Positions 1-13,368 of a stretch of DNA of 64,000 nt are shown piece after piece. Positions within the stretch are counted from its first letter, which is position 1. The number at the start of each line of letters is the position of its first letter. The notes under the pieces were generated by a model. It searched no databases and had not been told where the DNA came from. It worked only from the letters and a program-made list of their open reading frames with translations. The DNA is from Litomosoides sigmodontis (lineage: Eukaryota > Nematoda > Chromadorea > Rhabditida > Onchocercidae), in contig OY718804.1 of assembly GCA_963070105.1 (NCBI GenBank), positions 8,043,817 through 8,107,816 on the forward strand, read 5' to 3'. Position numbers and translations under genes: made by a program.

Positions 1-2398
1 CGACGAATGGGTTCATATTGTTCATTTTTTTCAAACAGTAGTTTATCAACAATTTCGGGAACAATTGCAACCGAATAACACATCATCGGTACAACTCTAT
101 CAGATGAATCTCGTTCTATTAAACGCTCCAACAAGCTTGCCACTTTTCTCAACACTTCATCGTCTGAGCCATCCTAAATGAAAACGAATTAAAAATTACC
201 CCGTCAGACACTTTACTTATTTAAGAAATCACTTAAGAAATTGATCTACAACGAGTTTACTACACATGCTAATATGCTGATAAGGATACTCTAGCTACTA
301 GCTTGTATTCGCTATGTAACAGATCTACAACTATATAATTAGTGCTTACTTGCAGCAATATTCGAGTACATAAGAGAATACATCGAATACTCAGACCATG
401 CTGTGCCACGGAAACAGGTCGCGTCTTCATCATTAATGCTATCATCTTTCTGAAAAAGTTGCCGAACAAATCCTGTTTGGAAAAACCATTAGAACATCAA
501 CAAGATATGATAACCTACCCCGATATAGTGGTCTTGCTTTCACTTTTTAACAGACTAACCCAAAAAAGGAAGAAATAATATCTCCCCAGTGCTCTTCACC
601 ACTCAGCTGATGCAATACTTCAATGAAATTTCGCTCTTTTGACGATGCCACTTGATGAAGTTCCAGGACTTTGCCACCTGTACACCGGTCTGTTTGCTTA
701 GTAGACCAGTAACGAACTGCAAGCACGACACTGTGCCACATATTGCCAACATCAAGTTTATTTATAAACTGAAAAAAAAAAACAATTCCCTAAACGCAGA
801 GGAGTTCTCATATATTCCATCAGAATACACGGACACATAATGTATGGTCACATTATTTGGTATTTTGCATTAATTTTTTCAATAAGCTGCTCAACAGGGA
901 CTTTCAAATGCTTCACAAAAAAAATTTGACATGCATTTTGTAATATAAAAATTACCTTAACAGAACATTCAGCTAATTTGTCGCAGGATATTGCCGAAAT
1001 TGCTGGTGTCTGGAACTTCTGGACTATTTCAAGTAACCTATCATTAAAGTTGTTTTCTGAAAGTGCCTGATCAAACAAACACAACACAGCGGCCTCATCA
1101 CTACCAACTAGAACTTTCGTCGAGGATGCGCCTACCCGCTCTTCACCACGTTGAATCGCAGCTGCATTCTATAAGTAAACATGCATAGCACAAATCTTTT
1201 AATCTAAAAGCATGCAGGAATTCAAAAAGATGCACCTTTAAATTTCCTAATGTGCCACTGTTTTCAGTAGATATACAACTCTTTGAATTTTCCTATCACA
1301 GTTAAAAGCAATTACTTTGGCTTTCTTTAATCCATCTCTTCCAATAGGAAGCACTATTGCTGTTCTTTTACGTTGTATAATGTTTGGCTGCTCCACTTTT
1401 TTTAAAGTTGAAAATACAGGAATCTTGTTTTCCTGAAAAAGTCAAACCACATGATTTTGAAAAAAATTAAGAATTACAGCATAAAATATTACATTCAAAA
1501 TCTTAAAGCTCGACTCCTATTGTCAAATCTAAAGGTGATTAAATCACAAAACAGATCTGCAAAGTAGCGATTTCCAAAGTTTTTTTGCCTTTTACGAGAA
1601 ATCAATATTTTTACAAAGCAACAAGGGATAGGTAAAAGTTTTAGGTTTTAGGCATTACTAATTCAAAAAAATAGAAATTTAGATAAGACATATAACGAAA
1701 GCCTTCAACTAAATGATAAAATCCTCTCTCTCAAAAACTCTAGTGATTCCGTTCAATATTAAGAAAGCAAGCGATTTCATTCAATAAATTGAACATAACA
1801 TAACTAAATAAGTGAAACTAACTACCGTGGGTTTACGTAGTTGAACTCTTCCAAGATCTTTCATGCACGATGTCTGTACTGTAAGCCGCTTATGCATCTT
1901 TCTGTACATTTCTGACTTCACGGTACTGACCGATTTCTGTAAAAACCGATATAATTATTTTCGCAATAGCAATTTCTCATTCGGTTCATAAACTTGTAGA
2001 AACAGTCAAGTTGCAGAGGGAAAATATAAGTAATAAAGCACATTCAAAATGTATATGTACCAAAATAAAATAAACTTAACCTTCGCTACTACTTTTGCTC
2101 TCCTAGTTTTCTCTGACCCACTGAAGTTATTCGATCCGCCTAGAAAATTCATAAATTTACGTTGGTTTTTAATTAAGATTATTAGAACCACTTTTAGTTT
2201 CCCGAAACGACAACAACAATTTAACATCAAATACCTAATGCATTTTTCGTTTTGTTTGACGAAATTTCAACATCGTTTGTAACAATTTCTGATCGATTAA
2301 CATCATCATCGTGATTGCTTAATTCTGCCCCTGTAAAAATTCTGATCAGTGACTTCCTAAAAGAAAATCATAAATAAGATATATGTGAGAATTTTTGT

Positions 2399-2444
<46 letters not shown>

Positions 2445-5400
2445 CATACAGAGTGCGCTTGTACGTTCTTAAGACAGAATCAAAGACGCAACTTTTACGG
2501 ATTAATATTAAAAAAATTTAATACAAGCTCACCGTGCGCTTTGGCAACCGACGTAATAGCCTTCTTCGTATTCTTGCTGTCCTCATTCTAAAATTCTAAT
2601 TCATAAAGTAAAAGTGATACGTAGTATTAGACATCCGATTCCAAGTATATCACGCTTGCTTTTAACTCATCACATCTGAGACTTTATACAGAATAACAGT
2701 TAAAAAATTATAGCATACCACTGGTTCCTTTCCATAAGCCTTAGACATTTTTGAGTTTACCGAAAATACCGCAGCTTGGTTGACGTCTTCCCACTTATCA
2801 TCCGATTTGCTAGCTCCTTCCTCAGCCAATTTCCGCTTTCTTGTATTACCTGCCATTTTTTCATTATTCTGCATTATGCCTAATTTTTTGGACTCTCTAA
2901 TTCGAACATTTTCTGACAAAGATTCAGCAGCAATTTTAGAATTTTCCAACCCATTTTTTAGCGTTACTTCTCCCTCTGTTTGTGAAGCTAATGAATGCGC
3001 AACTTGATTTTCTGACTTTGTGATGCTTGAAATTTTATGCTTTTCCGAATTATTTCCACTTTTTGATGACTTCCTTTCATCTGATTTGTTCCAGGAAGCT
3101 GTTAAATTCAAGATTTCTTTCTTCGACCCCCCTTGCGTTGTTATGCAGCCATCATTTAGAATCCGATTTCCTGTAGTATCGCTTGGCTTTGTATTTACAT
3201 TTTCCTCCTGTGTAAATCCAACTTCAATTCCTGTGTTGTTTGGAACATTGATATGTTTGTTAACGTCAGTTATCAATTCCTGATTATCTTTCGGCAACCG
3301 AGAATCAATTCGTAATTGTTTCCTTCCCGGTGAATGTTGCAATGATCGCCCTTGTAAAATAGGATTATCAATGCACGTCTCGAATTTCTTATCATTTTGT
3401 GTAATTTGTAATTCAGCGCTTTCGTCTCTAAGCATTTCTACAACACTTTTCTTCTCATCTCTTTGTGGCATTACGAAATGATGTTCTTCTTTTGAGTAGC
3501 TTGCTTTACTGGGCACCGCTCTTTCTCGAGTCATTTCTTCATTTCCTCGTTGCTGTGTTATTGGACTCGGGGTTTCCTTTAACTCATCTTCTTTGGTATC
3601 AATAGATTTTGCAACAGTTATTTTTGACAGCTCTGGAGAGTCATCTCCAACTTCTAAACATTCATTTTGACTTTGGGAATTAACTTCATTGAGTTTTCTC
3701 TGTGAGTGCAACGGCACAACACATTCCGAATCGATAGTAGTAATATTAGGCTCTGATGTTTGTATTGTCAATACAAGAGCTTCCGTATGGAGTGTTTTCT
3801 GAACTTCGTCTGAGACTTCGAAGTTTTGCATGGATTCACTATCCTGAATGAGGAAAAAATTGGTGGTCACCGAGCTAGAGCTTTGAAAATCTAACTCCCA
3901 TGCGTGTTTTGCCTAGTCATTTTAACCAACAAAGATATTAAAAAGATAAAATCAAGATCATATTCTGTCTCGTAAGCATGCACCTTGCTGCCTATCAGTT
4001 TTCCGTAGTATACTTACCTCCATCAACTGTATAGAGCGTGAAGTATCATCGCTTGCTTTCTGAAAAAGTCATTTTGTAAGTTTATACAAAAATAATTCTC
4101 AATTGCTTATGAAATTGAGTACACAAAAAAAACCTAAAACAAACGGCCCAAATGATCGTAGCAGCTTCCAGAGTGGAAGTAGGTACATAGCACAATGAAT
4201 TAGAGTTTTCAGATGCACCAGATAAGCCTACTACACTGACCGTCACAGTCCCATGACTTCCCGGAACAGCAGGTACTAAAGGTTCAGCTAAAAAGCAGGT
4301 TTCTTCCGCTGTCGATACTATATCAGCTGCGCCGGCTATTTCAGAGCTCTGCTTTGTCTTATTTTTCGGGGTTATGAAACTATCAGTTGAGCTCGCAGAT
4401 GTTCGTCTGCTTGATATACTCGGAGATAATGGACCAAAGAGATTATCCATATAATCGTCCGAGCCGTGCTGCTTTGATAACTAGAAATTTTTTTCATGAA
4501 GAAAAAATAGTTAAGATAATGCCAAAAACCACTCGTTATAAAATACACGTAAATATTATACTTCAAAAGTTCCAGCATCCAAAAACTTTGGTCTACTTAT
4601 TTCCGGAAGCAGAGGATCCAAATGTGCAAAGCTAAGCCATGTAAAAAGCCGGTCATTGTTTTCACAAATTTCTTTTCCTTCATTGCTTTGATTCGAAGTC
4701 TAAAATTATCGACATACTAGCACAAAGTATTACCAGGATGGTATGTTACCCTGGGTAAGCTCTCATTACAGTTCTTTTAGATTTGATATGAAACGTTCCT
4801 AACTCCGCTATTCACAACGATAAAAAAAGGGTGGAACAAAAACAGATAATTGAAAAATAAATAGAAACTAACCTCTACTTCTGACGTATTTTTGCTACCT
4901 TTTTCCATAACAGATTTCGAATTATTCTCATATGCATCTGGTAGAATATTCTCCTGCAATTCGCCATGACACTGCTGCACATCCTTTTCAGTCTGTTCTT
5001 TATTTGCCTAAAAGTAATTCGTTTTGAAGACTAAGAAGCACTAATTCTTGGGAAACTGCAAATTACAAGCACAAATGAATTTGAGAAGCAAAAATGATGC
5101 GCAAAAATAAGGAATCATCCATGCGCTACCATTATTCGAGATGAAGTGCTTGGAGTACGTAAGTTGATAAAATCGTCAGATGTATCTGAAATAATGATAG
5201 TGATTAAATAAAATAGAACCTCGCCATAAAAAAAAAAACATTCAAATGGAAATAAATTGAACGTGGAAAATATAAATTCAGTTTCTTACAAAAAAACAAT
5301 ATAAATCAATATTTAAAAAAACTACCAGAAAATACTAGTGAAGAAACAGGAACTGCGCTTTAACTTCAATAGATTCCAAAATTACCTTTTTCCTTTCCCA

Positions 5401-8400
5401 TTTCTGTACATAATTTTTCTTCTTTGTGCTTTTCAATTAACTCCACTCGTCTTCTGCATGTTTGCGTCCTTTCCATACATACATCTCTAAAACATCAAAC
5501 TGTGATTTAAGTTTTGACCCTAATTAAATAGAATATCTTCCCACAGAATAATCACACAATTAAAAAATGAATGATTTTCCCAATGTATATCAATAGTGCA
5601 TGTTTTAATCAGATTAAATATGCGTGTCGATTTCGTCCAACATTGCGTTCATAAAGTTTACAGTGCGAGTGGTCAAACCTGTAGAGCGTTAACTTTGAAG
5701 CTCTGTATGCCCATAAATTTCAGCTATTAGAATCACAGTAGAAAAAATTCTGCAGATATTTTGTAACCAATAAAAATACAACATTACTATGAAGCATATA
5801 CTTACGAATTGGCTTGAATCCTCGCAACAGGAACATGCGGAGCTTCTACATTTTCTAATTGGTTCCCCAAACAATTTCCTGAAAACTTTTTCCGGATTAA
5901 TTTTAAGCATACAAAATCAACCACCAAATCATGGCTACATAAACTACAATTCCTCAATTTCTAGAAGCCCAAAATCAGCTGTCCATTCGAAGTGCACTTC
6001 ATATAAAGCAACTGGTGAATGGAAGTTTGAACCAGCTCTTAAAAAACATAATTTGATCAGCAATTTATCTGCATTTAATACAGCAGTGTAAAATCAATCG
6101 TGTTCGAGAGACAACAAATTCTATGATGCTGTTCTTAATTCATTACAGATTTTGGAAAATTTCACCTTCTTCATCAGCTTTAACATTCAATATTTCTTTC
6201 ATTGAGTTTGCCGAATGATCATCATTCTTATCAAAATTCCTTATTTCCTCCTTAGCAGATACTGATTTTTTTGGCGACCTTAGACGAGATGGACTGCCAA
6301 TCGTCAGCAATAAATTTTCTACACCTTGCGCTAATTCATCTAAAAAATAAATTTTTAAAATTACGCTTTGAAAAAACGTTGTATGTTACACGGACACTAA
6401 AGATATAATTCTTGACTACATCATTTGAATTTGTGATGTGTATGGGAAACCGACGAGTGATATCATAGTTTTATTAATCCTATACTCCAAATCCCGTTCC
6501 TATTATTATGTGTCCGACTGATTAATATGAGAGAAACCACACCATCATCACTACTTTCCTCGATCGTTCTTGTACTTGACTCACTCAAATTCGTCAGTCT
6601 TCTCGTTTTTCTGAGCAAATATTCACGCAAATCATCTCTATCTTTATATCGCGCAAGACGCTTTTGTAGAGATTTTGTCATTAAACCATTGTTTTCAACA
6701 ATTTCACCTGCAAATTATATGGCACATATTTTAATCTCTTTTCTAACTACTTAAATCAAGTGACTGCATCCCTCGATTTAGGTAGATTAACATAAGATCT
6801 GAGGTAAACCATAAAAATAAAAAAGTATAGTATTAAACATTGATAAATCATTATGCAAATCCGATTATGTCGACGAACAAAAATTTCTGAAATTTTACAA
6901 AACTAAAATTCCAGATATCTTATTGCACCTTATATACAAGACTTAACTTTCTACAACACTGTTGGAACAACACTTACCAAACTCAAGAAGAAGTCGGAGC
7001 ACTGTTGGACAATGATATTTAAACGGTTCTAACTTTTCATTCACAGCTTGTAGCTGGGTACACTTTTTTTCCAGTTGTTTCATTGAATCATTTATTTTCT
7101 TCAAAAAAATGAAGTCTTGAAAACAGGCATATAAGCTTCCCACATTGGTTTTATAAGTTTCATCGTTCGATTGATGTTTGCTTTACGATTAAATCACTAT
7201 TGATATAAAAAAACTTTCAAGTGTTAAAAAAATTAAAATAATGGTGTCTCAAATTATTCATATTATTTCGCAACAACTACAATTTGCAGCATTTACGAAG
7301 AATAGAAACGCATCCCATAGGCTTTGGTAAATGCTGCCGTTGCACCAAACAGAATTCATCTTCAGACGTTTTTTTTTCCGAAATGATAATAAAATTCTTG
7401 AAACACAGTCCGTTGTCGTTTGAAACAGAGGTACTGAAGAACTAAGAAAATTCGCCACGTTTCAAACGCTTAAAATTATTAGCTGGGTAAACCTACCGAT
7501 GCGGCTTCCACACTTTTTAAATACTTTGTAAGCAACTCCTGACGTGCTTCCTTTTCTGCCATGAGATTCTCCATAGCAAGTTTGCAAGTTTCATGATATT
7601 TCACTGATTCTTCGACTAAACGCTAAAATTTATCCAAACTCTAGATAGCACAATTTATGTTTTTGTGAGGAAAGAGGAATCCCAATACCGACTCAGTAGA
7701 GCTAATCACTAACATATCCCAATAACTAAGTAAAAAACCGTATGCATTAATTTTTTGGTGCTATCTCATTTGCAGTAATCAGAGTTATACAAAAGAAAGA
7801 TATATAGCCAACGCTTCAAAAAAAAAATAGACCAGCACAAACCTGATTCCTTCGCGCTGTAGCAACCACTTCACCATACTGTCTTTTCAGACTGTTATGG
7901 CTGATCTGGAATTTAGATAATTTCTACAATTCAATAAAAATTATAAATTTATAACATGTAAGGAGAATGGACTACGAGAAAAAATTGAAAGTGTACCCGC
8001 AAATTCTCATACTCTGCATACAGCGATGTGTGTTCTGCTTCCAACTTTTCAAGCTTTGAACGTCTTTCATCAATATATTTAGCCTGCTCTTCATTTATTT
8101 TAGATACCTGTTCTGTTTTCTAAAAACTAACAAGCGTTTTTAACTTATTTTGTTGATAGTGAGAAATTTCTGAGAAGTTAAACTGTATCTGCAAAGAGTT
8201 TTCAAAAACTTCTGTAAGCATTAAATTTAATGAAAGAAGTGTGAAGCAATGACTTTTAGTTCTTTTTGAAGATTTTTAAACTGTCCACTTAAGGAAGCTA
8301 AAGCTTCCTCAGCTGTAATGGTATTCAGTCTCATTGCCACACATTTTGGACAATCATCTTGTAATTCTTCCGCACTACTCCGATTCTGTAATCCACTAGA

Positions 8401-8661
8401 ACCCGCCTCACTCAAACAACCTTCCGAAAGCTGAAAAAATTCTTTAATAATTTGCATATTTCTCATAACATACCACACCAGCAGTGCTACTCACATTGAT
8501 TTTTATCAAGGAAACATTCTAGGACCGCATGTTTGATTAAACAGGAAACTAACGAAGTTAACTTATGATCATTTCTACTTCTCTCGGCTAAATGATTCGG
8601 CAACTAACATTGGAAAACTTACGCCGGAAAAAGTTGAGCGATTTGATGACGATGAAGTCAT
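1..8661 (-). CDS. Large coiled-coil, acidic Ser/Thr-rich protein (3' part missing)
   Basis: The start is the ATG at 8661, opening with MTSSSSNRSTFSG. Exons on the minus strand include 8623-8661, 8495-8518, about 8263-8430, 7997-8119, 7843-7923, 7497-7622, 7297-7441, 6978-7115, 6543-6707, 6166-6339, 5806-5878, about 5387-5486, about 5130-5190, about 4870-5010, about 4580-4715, about 4150-4484, about 4018-4060, 2719-3843 (or from about 3913), then shorter exons to 345-480 and 1-175. Phases join wherever I tested them. The N-terminal third is coiled coil with heptad-like Leu/Glu/Lys stretches (for example KLEKLEAEHTSLYAEYENLR). A CPKC pair lies just before it. The middle is a long disordered Ser/Thr/Glu/Lys region dominated by the 1.1-kb exon. 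The C-terminal part in the window looks helical. A Ser-Asp-Asp motif recurs. I do not recognise the family; TACC- or ATRIP-like layouts were considered but not supported by a signature. It could be two genes, but joined phases favour one. Confidence 0.6.
2400..2444. repeat. (TC)n followed by (TA)n simple repeat
   Basis: An uninterrupted TC run passes directly into a TA run. It lies in an intron of the large minus-strand gene. It is a compound microsatellite with no other function visible. Confidence 0.9.
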
Positions 8662-9108
8662 TACATTTCAAATTTCAATTGTTGAAGAACCGTCATTCCT
8701 ATTCCGAACCTTAAAATTTGGATTAGTTTCGTGAAATCTTCGGCAACCTGAGTAGTTCTGATGAACAACGTGTTCACACAATGTAAAGTCTACTTGAAAT
8801 CTCGTAAGATCACCCTACCGTAAACGGAACATAAATCTAGCGGCTGAAAAACCCTTCCGCTGTTGATTATGTAGTGCCCGAAGATTATACAAGCTTCATT
8901 CAAAGTTCGGACACCGACGAGTTGTGTGATCATTTTGGTTCGGACGTTAACGTCTCTTCAGACTCAGTGTTCATTGAACAGAGATGAAGGGGAGAGAGAG
9001 GGCCTTTAGAGGAACTTCGCCTCTTCGTGAAGTACGGGATTTTTACTCAGCCAATACTCCTTAATTCAAATTAAAATCCAAATTTTAGACTTCTGATCAG
9101 GATGAATA
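8662..9108. promoter_or_regulatory. Divergent intergenic region between coiled-coil gene and PXK
   Basis: These 447 bases separate two oppositely oriented start codons, so both promoters should lie here (inference). A TTTTAG acceptor 19 bases before the PXK start suggests a trans-spliced PXK leader. No TATA box or tRNA is evident. Confidence 0.45.
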
Positions 9109-12100
9109 ATGGAAGGCAGTAGTACATCAACAGCCGTTGACATTACTCACCCATTGAAGTGCATGTTAATTGACTGGATACGCCTGACCGATCATGTGGT
9201 TCGTGTTTATATTGAAATAAACGTACGAGCTCTAACCAAATACACGTTCAAGCTTATATTGCATATATGTGGTTGAATTTATGAATCTGAGGAGGATGAA
9301 CTATTTGGTCATGTGCAACTTGATTTGTCAACAAGCGTTAAAGAAACCATCTGCTTTGGTTTAAAAGTACTGTTGGAAAATTTCACTTTGCTTTGATGCG
9401 ACCTTGAACTATATATAGCAACAACCGTATTTGAAATGAATTTCTGGTGCTAGTTGTAGGAAAGAGTGAGCTCGCATTAGTTACACCACCAACTGAAGTG
9501 AAATAAATAATCTGAAATGAGTTGCAGACTTTTGGAGGAAGAGCCGTTGTTACTTGGGATTTATCTTAGTCTTGATAAAATGTGTATTTAAGGAATATGT
9601 GATAGAAGTGAACAATCGATTGGGGATCGGGAAGTCGTGGCGCGTTCGGCGACGTTATGCGCAATTTCGGTATATCATTTTACTTCTTGCGTAATTATTG
9701 TGTGAAGTGACCTACGACTTCCCCTGAAAATCACAAGAATGTCTTATTTTATATTTAGTACCGAGTTTTTCAGGAAGTTGAATTCAGAGATTGAAAAATT
9801 TGGTGCTGATTTAGGATTCCCTCCGAAAAAATTCATTGGAAATGCAAAGGAAGCATTTATTAAACAGCGTATGTTGGCGCTGCAGGTGTGGGTTTTCCTT
9901 ACATTGAAAATTAATGGAAAGTAGGAATTGTGTGAGGTGACCTATAACTTCCCCTGAAGAAAGAAGAAATACAGGTAGAAATTCAGCTGAACATTTTCTG
10001 GAAGAATTTTTTGTCACTGCTGATATATTTTCAGCTTGCCAAACAAGCTAGGATTTGCTGTCTACTAATTAGTTTAACCACGTGCTTTATACCACTCATT
10101 AGAGTTGATGGAATCTGATCACGGTGCATTTAAATTTCTGCCGAGGCTTATGATGTAGATTCTTTTAACTACAAAGTGAGAATTATTGTTACAAACGCTG
10201 TGTGCAGCCAATTGCAGGAATTTTTGGATGCTATCTGTCTACATCCCATCTTGTACGCATGTCCAACAGTGGCCAATTTTCTTGAAAGCTTCACCGAAAC
10301 TTACATTGGTAAGGTAGCAGTTTAATTATAACCCGAGAATCGTTATTTAAAAAGTAACTGGAATGTCTATTAAAATATTTACGTTGTTGACCCTAGGGAA
10401 GCTTAATTAGATGTTAAGATACATGGATTTTGTATCATTATTTGATAATGAATCACTTTCTATTGGTAGTGTTTATCCAAAAGTCAAAGTGCAGGAACAC
10501 TTAAACTATTATGAAAAAAATTTCCAATACTATAGATTTACATGAATGGATACTTTTATCGTTTCGCGATAAACGCCAGTGGATCATTGAGCAACAAAAA
10601 AAACATTGTGGTTGGCGATCTGGGAAAGTACACTATGAAATTAGATGTGGTTCTTCAAAGATGATGCTGTCGGGCGTTCGTTATGGTCCAGATCGTTTCG
10701 GAACAGTGGCAAGTCTTAACAGTGTTCTTGAATTCTTTCGGACCTTGCAGTGTCCTCATCTAAATGAGAGCGTGGCAAGCTGGGCTACTGATGGTGGGAT
10801 TATATATATCAGACCTATTTTCAAAGAAGGAACACTGCGTGATCAATTGTATAAGGTTAGATTTTTTCACGTTGTGACGACATAATTTTCTGAATAGTTC
10901 TTTCTAGTTTAATTAAACTTTCTGGATTGAGACACTTAAAGTACTATTCTCAGAGCAAATGGAAGGACGATTTTTTCACGAAATATAGAATGTGTAGTTC
11001 GATTTGCTCATTTGAAATATATGATATCCGCTTAATTTGTCGACAGTTACTTGAAACATTGGCATTACTCAATGCAATTTCCGTGCCCTATCGTATGTTT
11101 TAATATGTAACATTCATGTTCTTACTCGTTTCTTTTCGTCTGACATTTAATCATTTGTTTATATCTCAACTGACTTTTTAACTAGTGTTTGAAAAATATT
11201 AAATAGGTATTAAATTTAGTATTAAACTTTTGTGCACTGCATCCACACTTCACGTGCTTGTCTGATACTGCAGGAGAATTTGCATTGACTAAAACTACTT
11301 TGCAAAATTTGCAGTGTACGCATTTCTACTTCTAAATCTTATTTCAGTCGACGCTCATACGGGAAACGTTGTCGTTACAGAAAGCGGTTGCGAGTTAATC
11401 GATTTGGATCAAGGTAAAGAATGCGTCTTTTTGAAATTTATTTGTTATATATAAATTTTGAAATCTTTGCAGTCCTAACGGGACAACCAAGTTTTCGTCG
11501 TCCTTCGATGTTGTGTTCTCAAGCTATTAATGTGAGTTTTTAAGAATTGTTTACATGAACTTTGTTATTAAATTTTAGTCAGTTCATTCGTAGAAAAATT
11601 CCATTCGAGATATGCTGTTTCTTTTTTAGGGGACAAAAGTTTTAAATTTCAGTTTTGCTCCTGCTTATAGTTTTGTTCTCTTACTGTTACATATCCTTTC
11701 CCACTGCAATCGTGGTAGTGTAAACTTTAGAATTTTAATTTGCAGAAAAATGATCTTTTTAGATTATATAGTCAGTACTAATTCTAAAAGCAGAAATCAA
11801 GATTTCTTTAGACGCTCGAGGATATGTTTGTGTTTGTCTTCGGCGAACTTTTATTTGAGCTCCTTACGGGTTTTTTAACGTTCCCTATGCATTCAGCAAA
11901 TGAGGCACTTACGATTATACCACCTATATTCAGTAAGTTTCTGTCTCTATAAATTAATGATCGATGTAGGGAATAACAACAAACTAAAATTTTTCAGCCG
12001 TTTTATATTCTGAGGGAAGTTGATGATGCTTCTGCTAAAGTATTGATTTTAAAGGATAGACCGATTTTAGGACATATGATTTAAATATGATTTATTAGCC

Positions 12101-13296
12101 ATATAAGAGAAAATATCCGTACATTCGCAAAAAAGTTTTTGCAGTGCCTTTATTAAATTCAATATTCTTACCAGAAGTTCGCTGTTTACCACGGCTGCAA
12201 GATATAATCAGTTCAAGGTGGGTGATGTTTTTTTTCCGGAATTTAATCATAAGTCTTGAAATTCCCTCTTGGGTGCTTAATTTGCACCGTAATAACGCAT
12301 TGAATCTGTGTTTCAGTTTATTTATTGATATCCCGGTAGCGAAAATGAGGCAAAGAGAAATTCGCATTCCGGGTGACATAAAGGCAGTTCTTGATGGTCT
12401 TTGCAGTAATATATTGGAGAGGTATCAAAGAGATCGTTGCCAGGTGATTTTGCATCTGAGATTTAATGGAGTGTATTGCAGTGATCATTCTTAGTGCTAA
12501 AATCAAAGTTTTTAGATAAAATGTCAATTATTTAAATGCAATATTTTGAACCTGTAATCACATTTTTAACAGTTAGACTCTCATAAGTTGTTGATTAAAG
12601 TTCTGCCCTATTTCTAACATGTTCGTTTTGACAGAGCAGTTTGCACAATCTACAGAATAGTGCGAACTGCTCTGTAAAATTAAGTACTTTTCATTAATAA
12701 GTGATTCATTTTATAGTTCAATAACATCAAAAAACAACAAAAACTGGAACAACTCCTTAATTCAGAAACAGAAAAGTTGCGACGAAAGGAAATAATCAAA
12801 GTACGTCATACATCATTCTCGTAATATATTAGTTTCAAAAAAAGTTCTTTTTTTTTACCAAAGAATTGAGCAAATTTAAGTCATACGCATGAAAAATGAT
12901 TAAGGAACAACTGAAGTTACGAGCTGTCGAAGAAAACTGATGAGTGAATGACGTGTGCAACAGTGATCTTTCTTTCTTAAACCCTGCAATACAAACAGAG
13001 TTATCAAAAATCCAGTACAGCATCGAAAATGCATTGCTGTTCCTATACAAACTAACCTGGTATTCATAATGGCCTTAAGTACTTTACATAGTATTTTTAT
13101 CGATCTGAACAGATACGAAAACTATCAAATTGATATATTGTGAACTTTATAAAAGTTGATCCATCAAAGGTTCTAAACAAGCAAATAATCCCAAATCACT
13201 CAAATTTTAATGAAAGCTACACAGCGTTTAAATAATCGGTCTCTATTGCAGCATCTAGAATACAGTTCTAGTCTGAATCATAGAAAACGTGTGTAA
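9109..13296 (+). CDS. PXK: PX-domain kinase-like protein (PXK homologue)
   Basis: Thirteen exons: 9109-9198, 9593-9669, 9774-9885, 10218-10308, 10536-10855, 10954-11092, 11348-11413, 11473-11531, 11812-11932, 12145-12217, 12317-12443, 12717-12800, 13252-13296. They sum to an open frame of about 467 codons. The PX domain (residues about 31-120) shows EYVIEVNNRLGIGKSWRVRR and FPPKKFIGNAKEAFIKQRM, matching human PXK in order and spacing. A protein-kinase-like domain follows to about residue 430, then a short basic tail. PX domains bind phosphoinositides on endosomes, and PXK family members act in receptor trafficking (family knowledge). The catalytic loop reads DAHTGN where kinases have HRDxxxxN, and the DFG position reads DLD, so catalysis is doubtful. 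The exon 1 donor was chosen by alignment with human PXK. It ends tail-to-tail with DRG1. Confidence 0.85.
12631..12675 (+). other. Intronic 16-bp hairpin
   Basis: Left arm 12631-12646 (ACAGAGCAGTTTGCAC) pairs with right arm 12660-12675 (GTGCGAACTGCTCTGT) around a 13-base loop. The single non-Watson-Crick pair is a U-G wobble in plus-strand RNA. Short T and A runs flank the base. It lies in PXK intron 11, in the sense direction of PXK. Confidence 0.7.
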
Positions 13297-13334
13297 GCAT
13301 ATCGTACACGTTGTGGGTACGATATACTTACACA
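13290..13334 (-). other. 18-bp hairpin between convergent PXK and DRG1 genes
   Basis: Arms 13290-13307 (TGTGTAAGCATATCGTAC) and 13317-13334 (GTACGATATACTTACACA) are complementary at 17 of 18 positions, with a 9-base loop. The one exception is C-A in plus-strand RNA but G-U in minus-strand RNA, so the minus transcript folds better. That puts it in the DRG1 3' UTR, starting 34 bases past the stop codon. The left arm overlaps the PXK stop codon (13294-13296). Confidence 0.75.
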
Positions 13335-13368
13335 TCCTACTGTGCGTTATTCGACTACCTATTGCGTT

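Noticed and set aside
2662..3870. Single-exon 402-aa gene
   Set aside because: A donor at 2718 and an acceptor near 3844 show it is an internal exon of the large minus-strand gene.
5789..6091. Plus-strand open frame of 100 codons
   Set aside because: It overlaps minus-strand exons 5806-5878 and 6166-6339, which join in phase with the large gene; the plus frame has no splice or family support.
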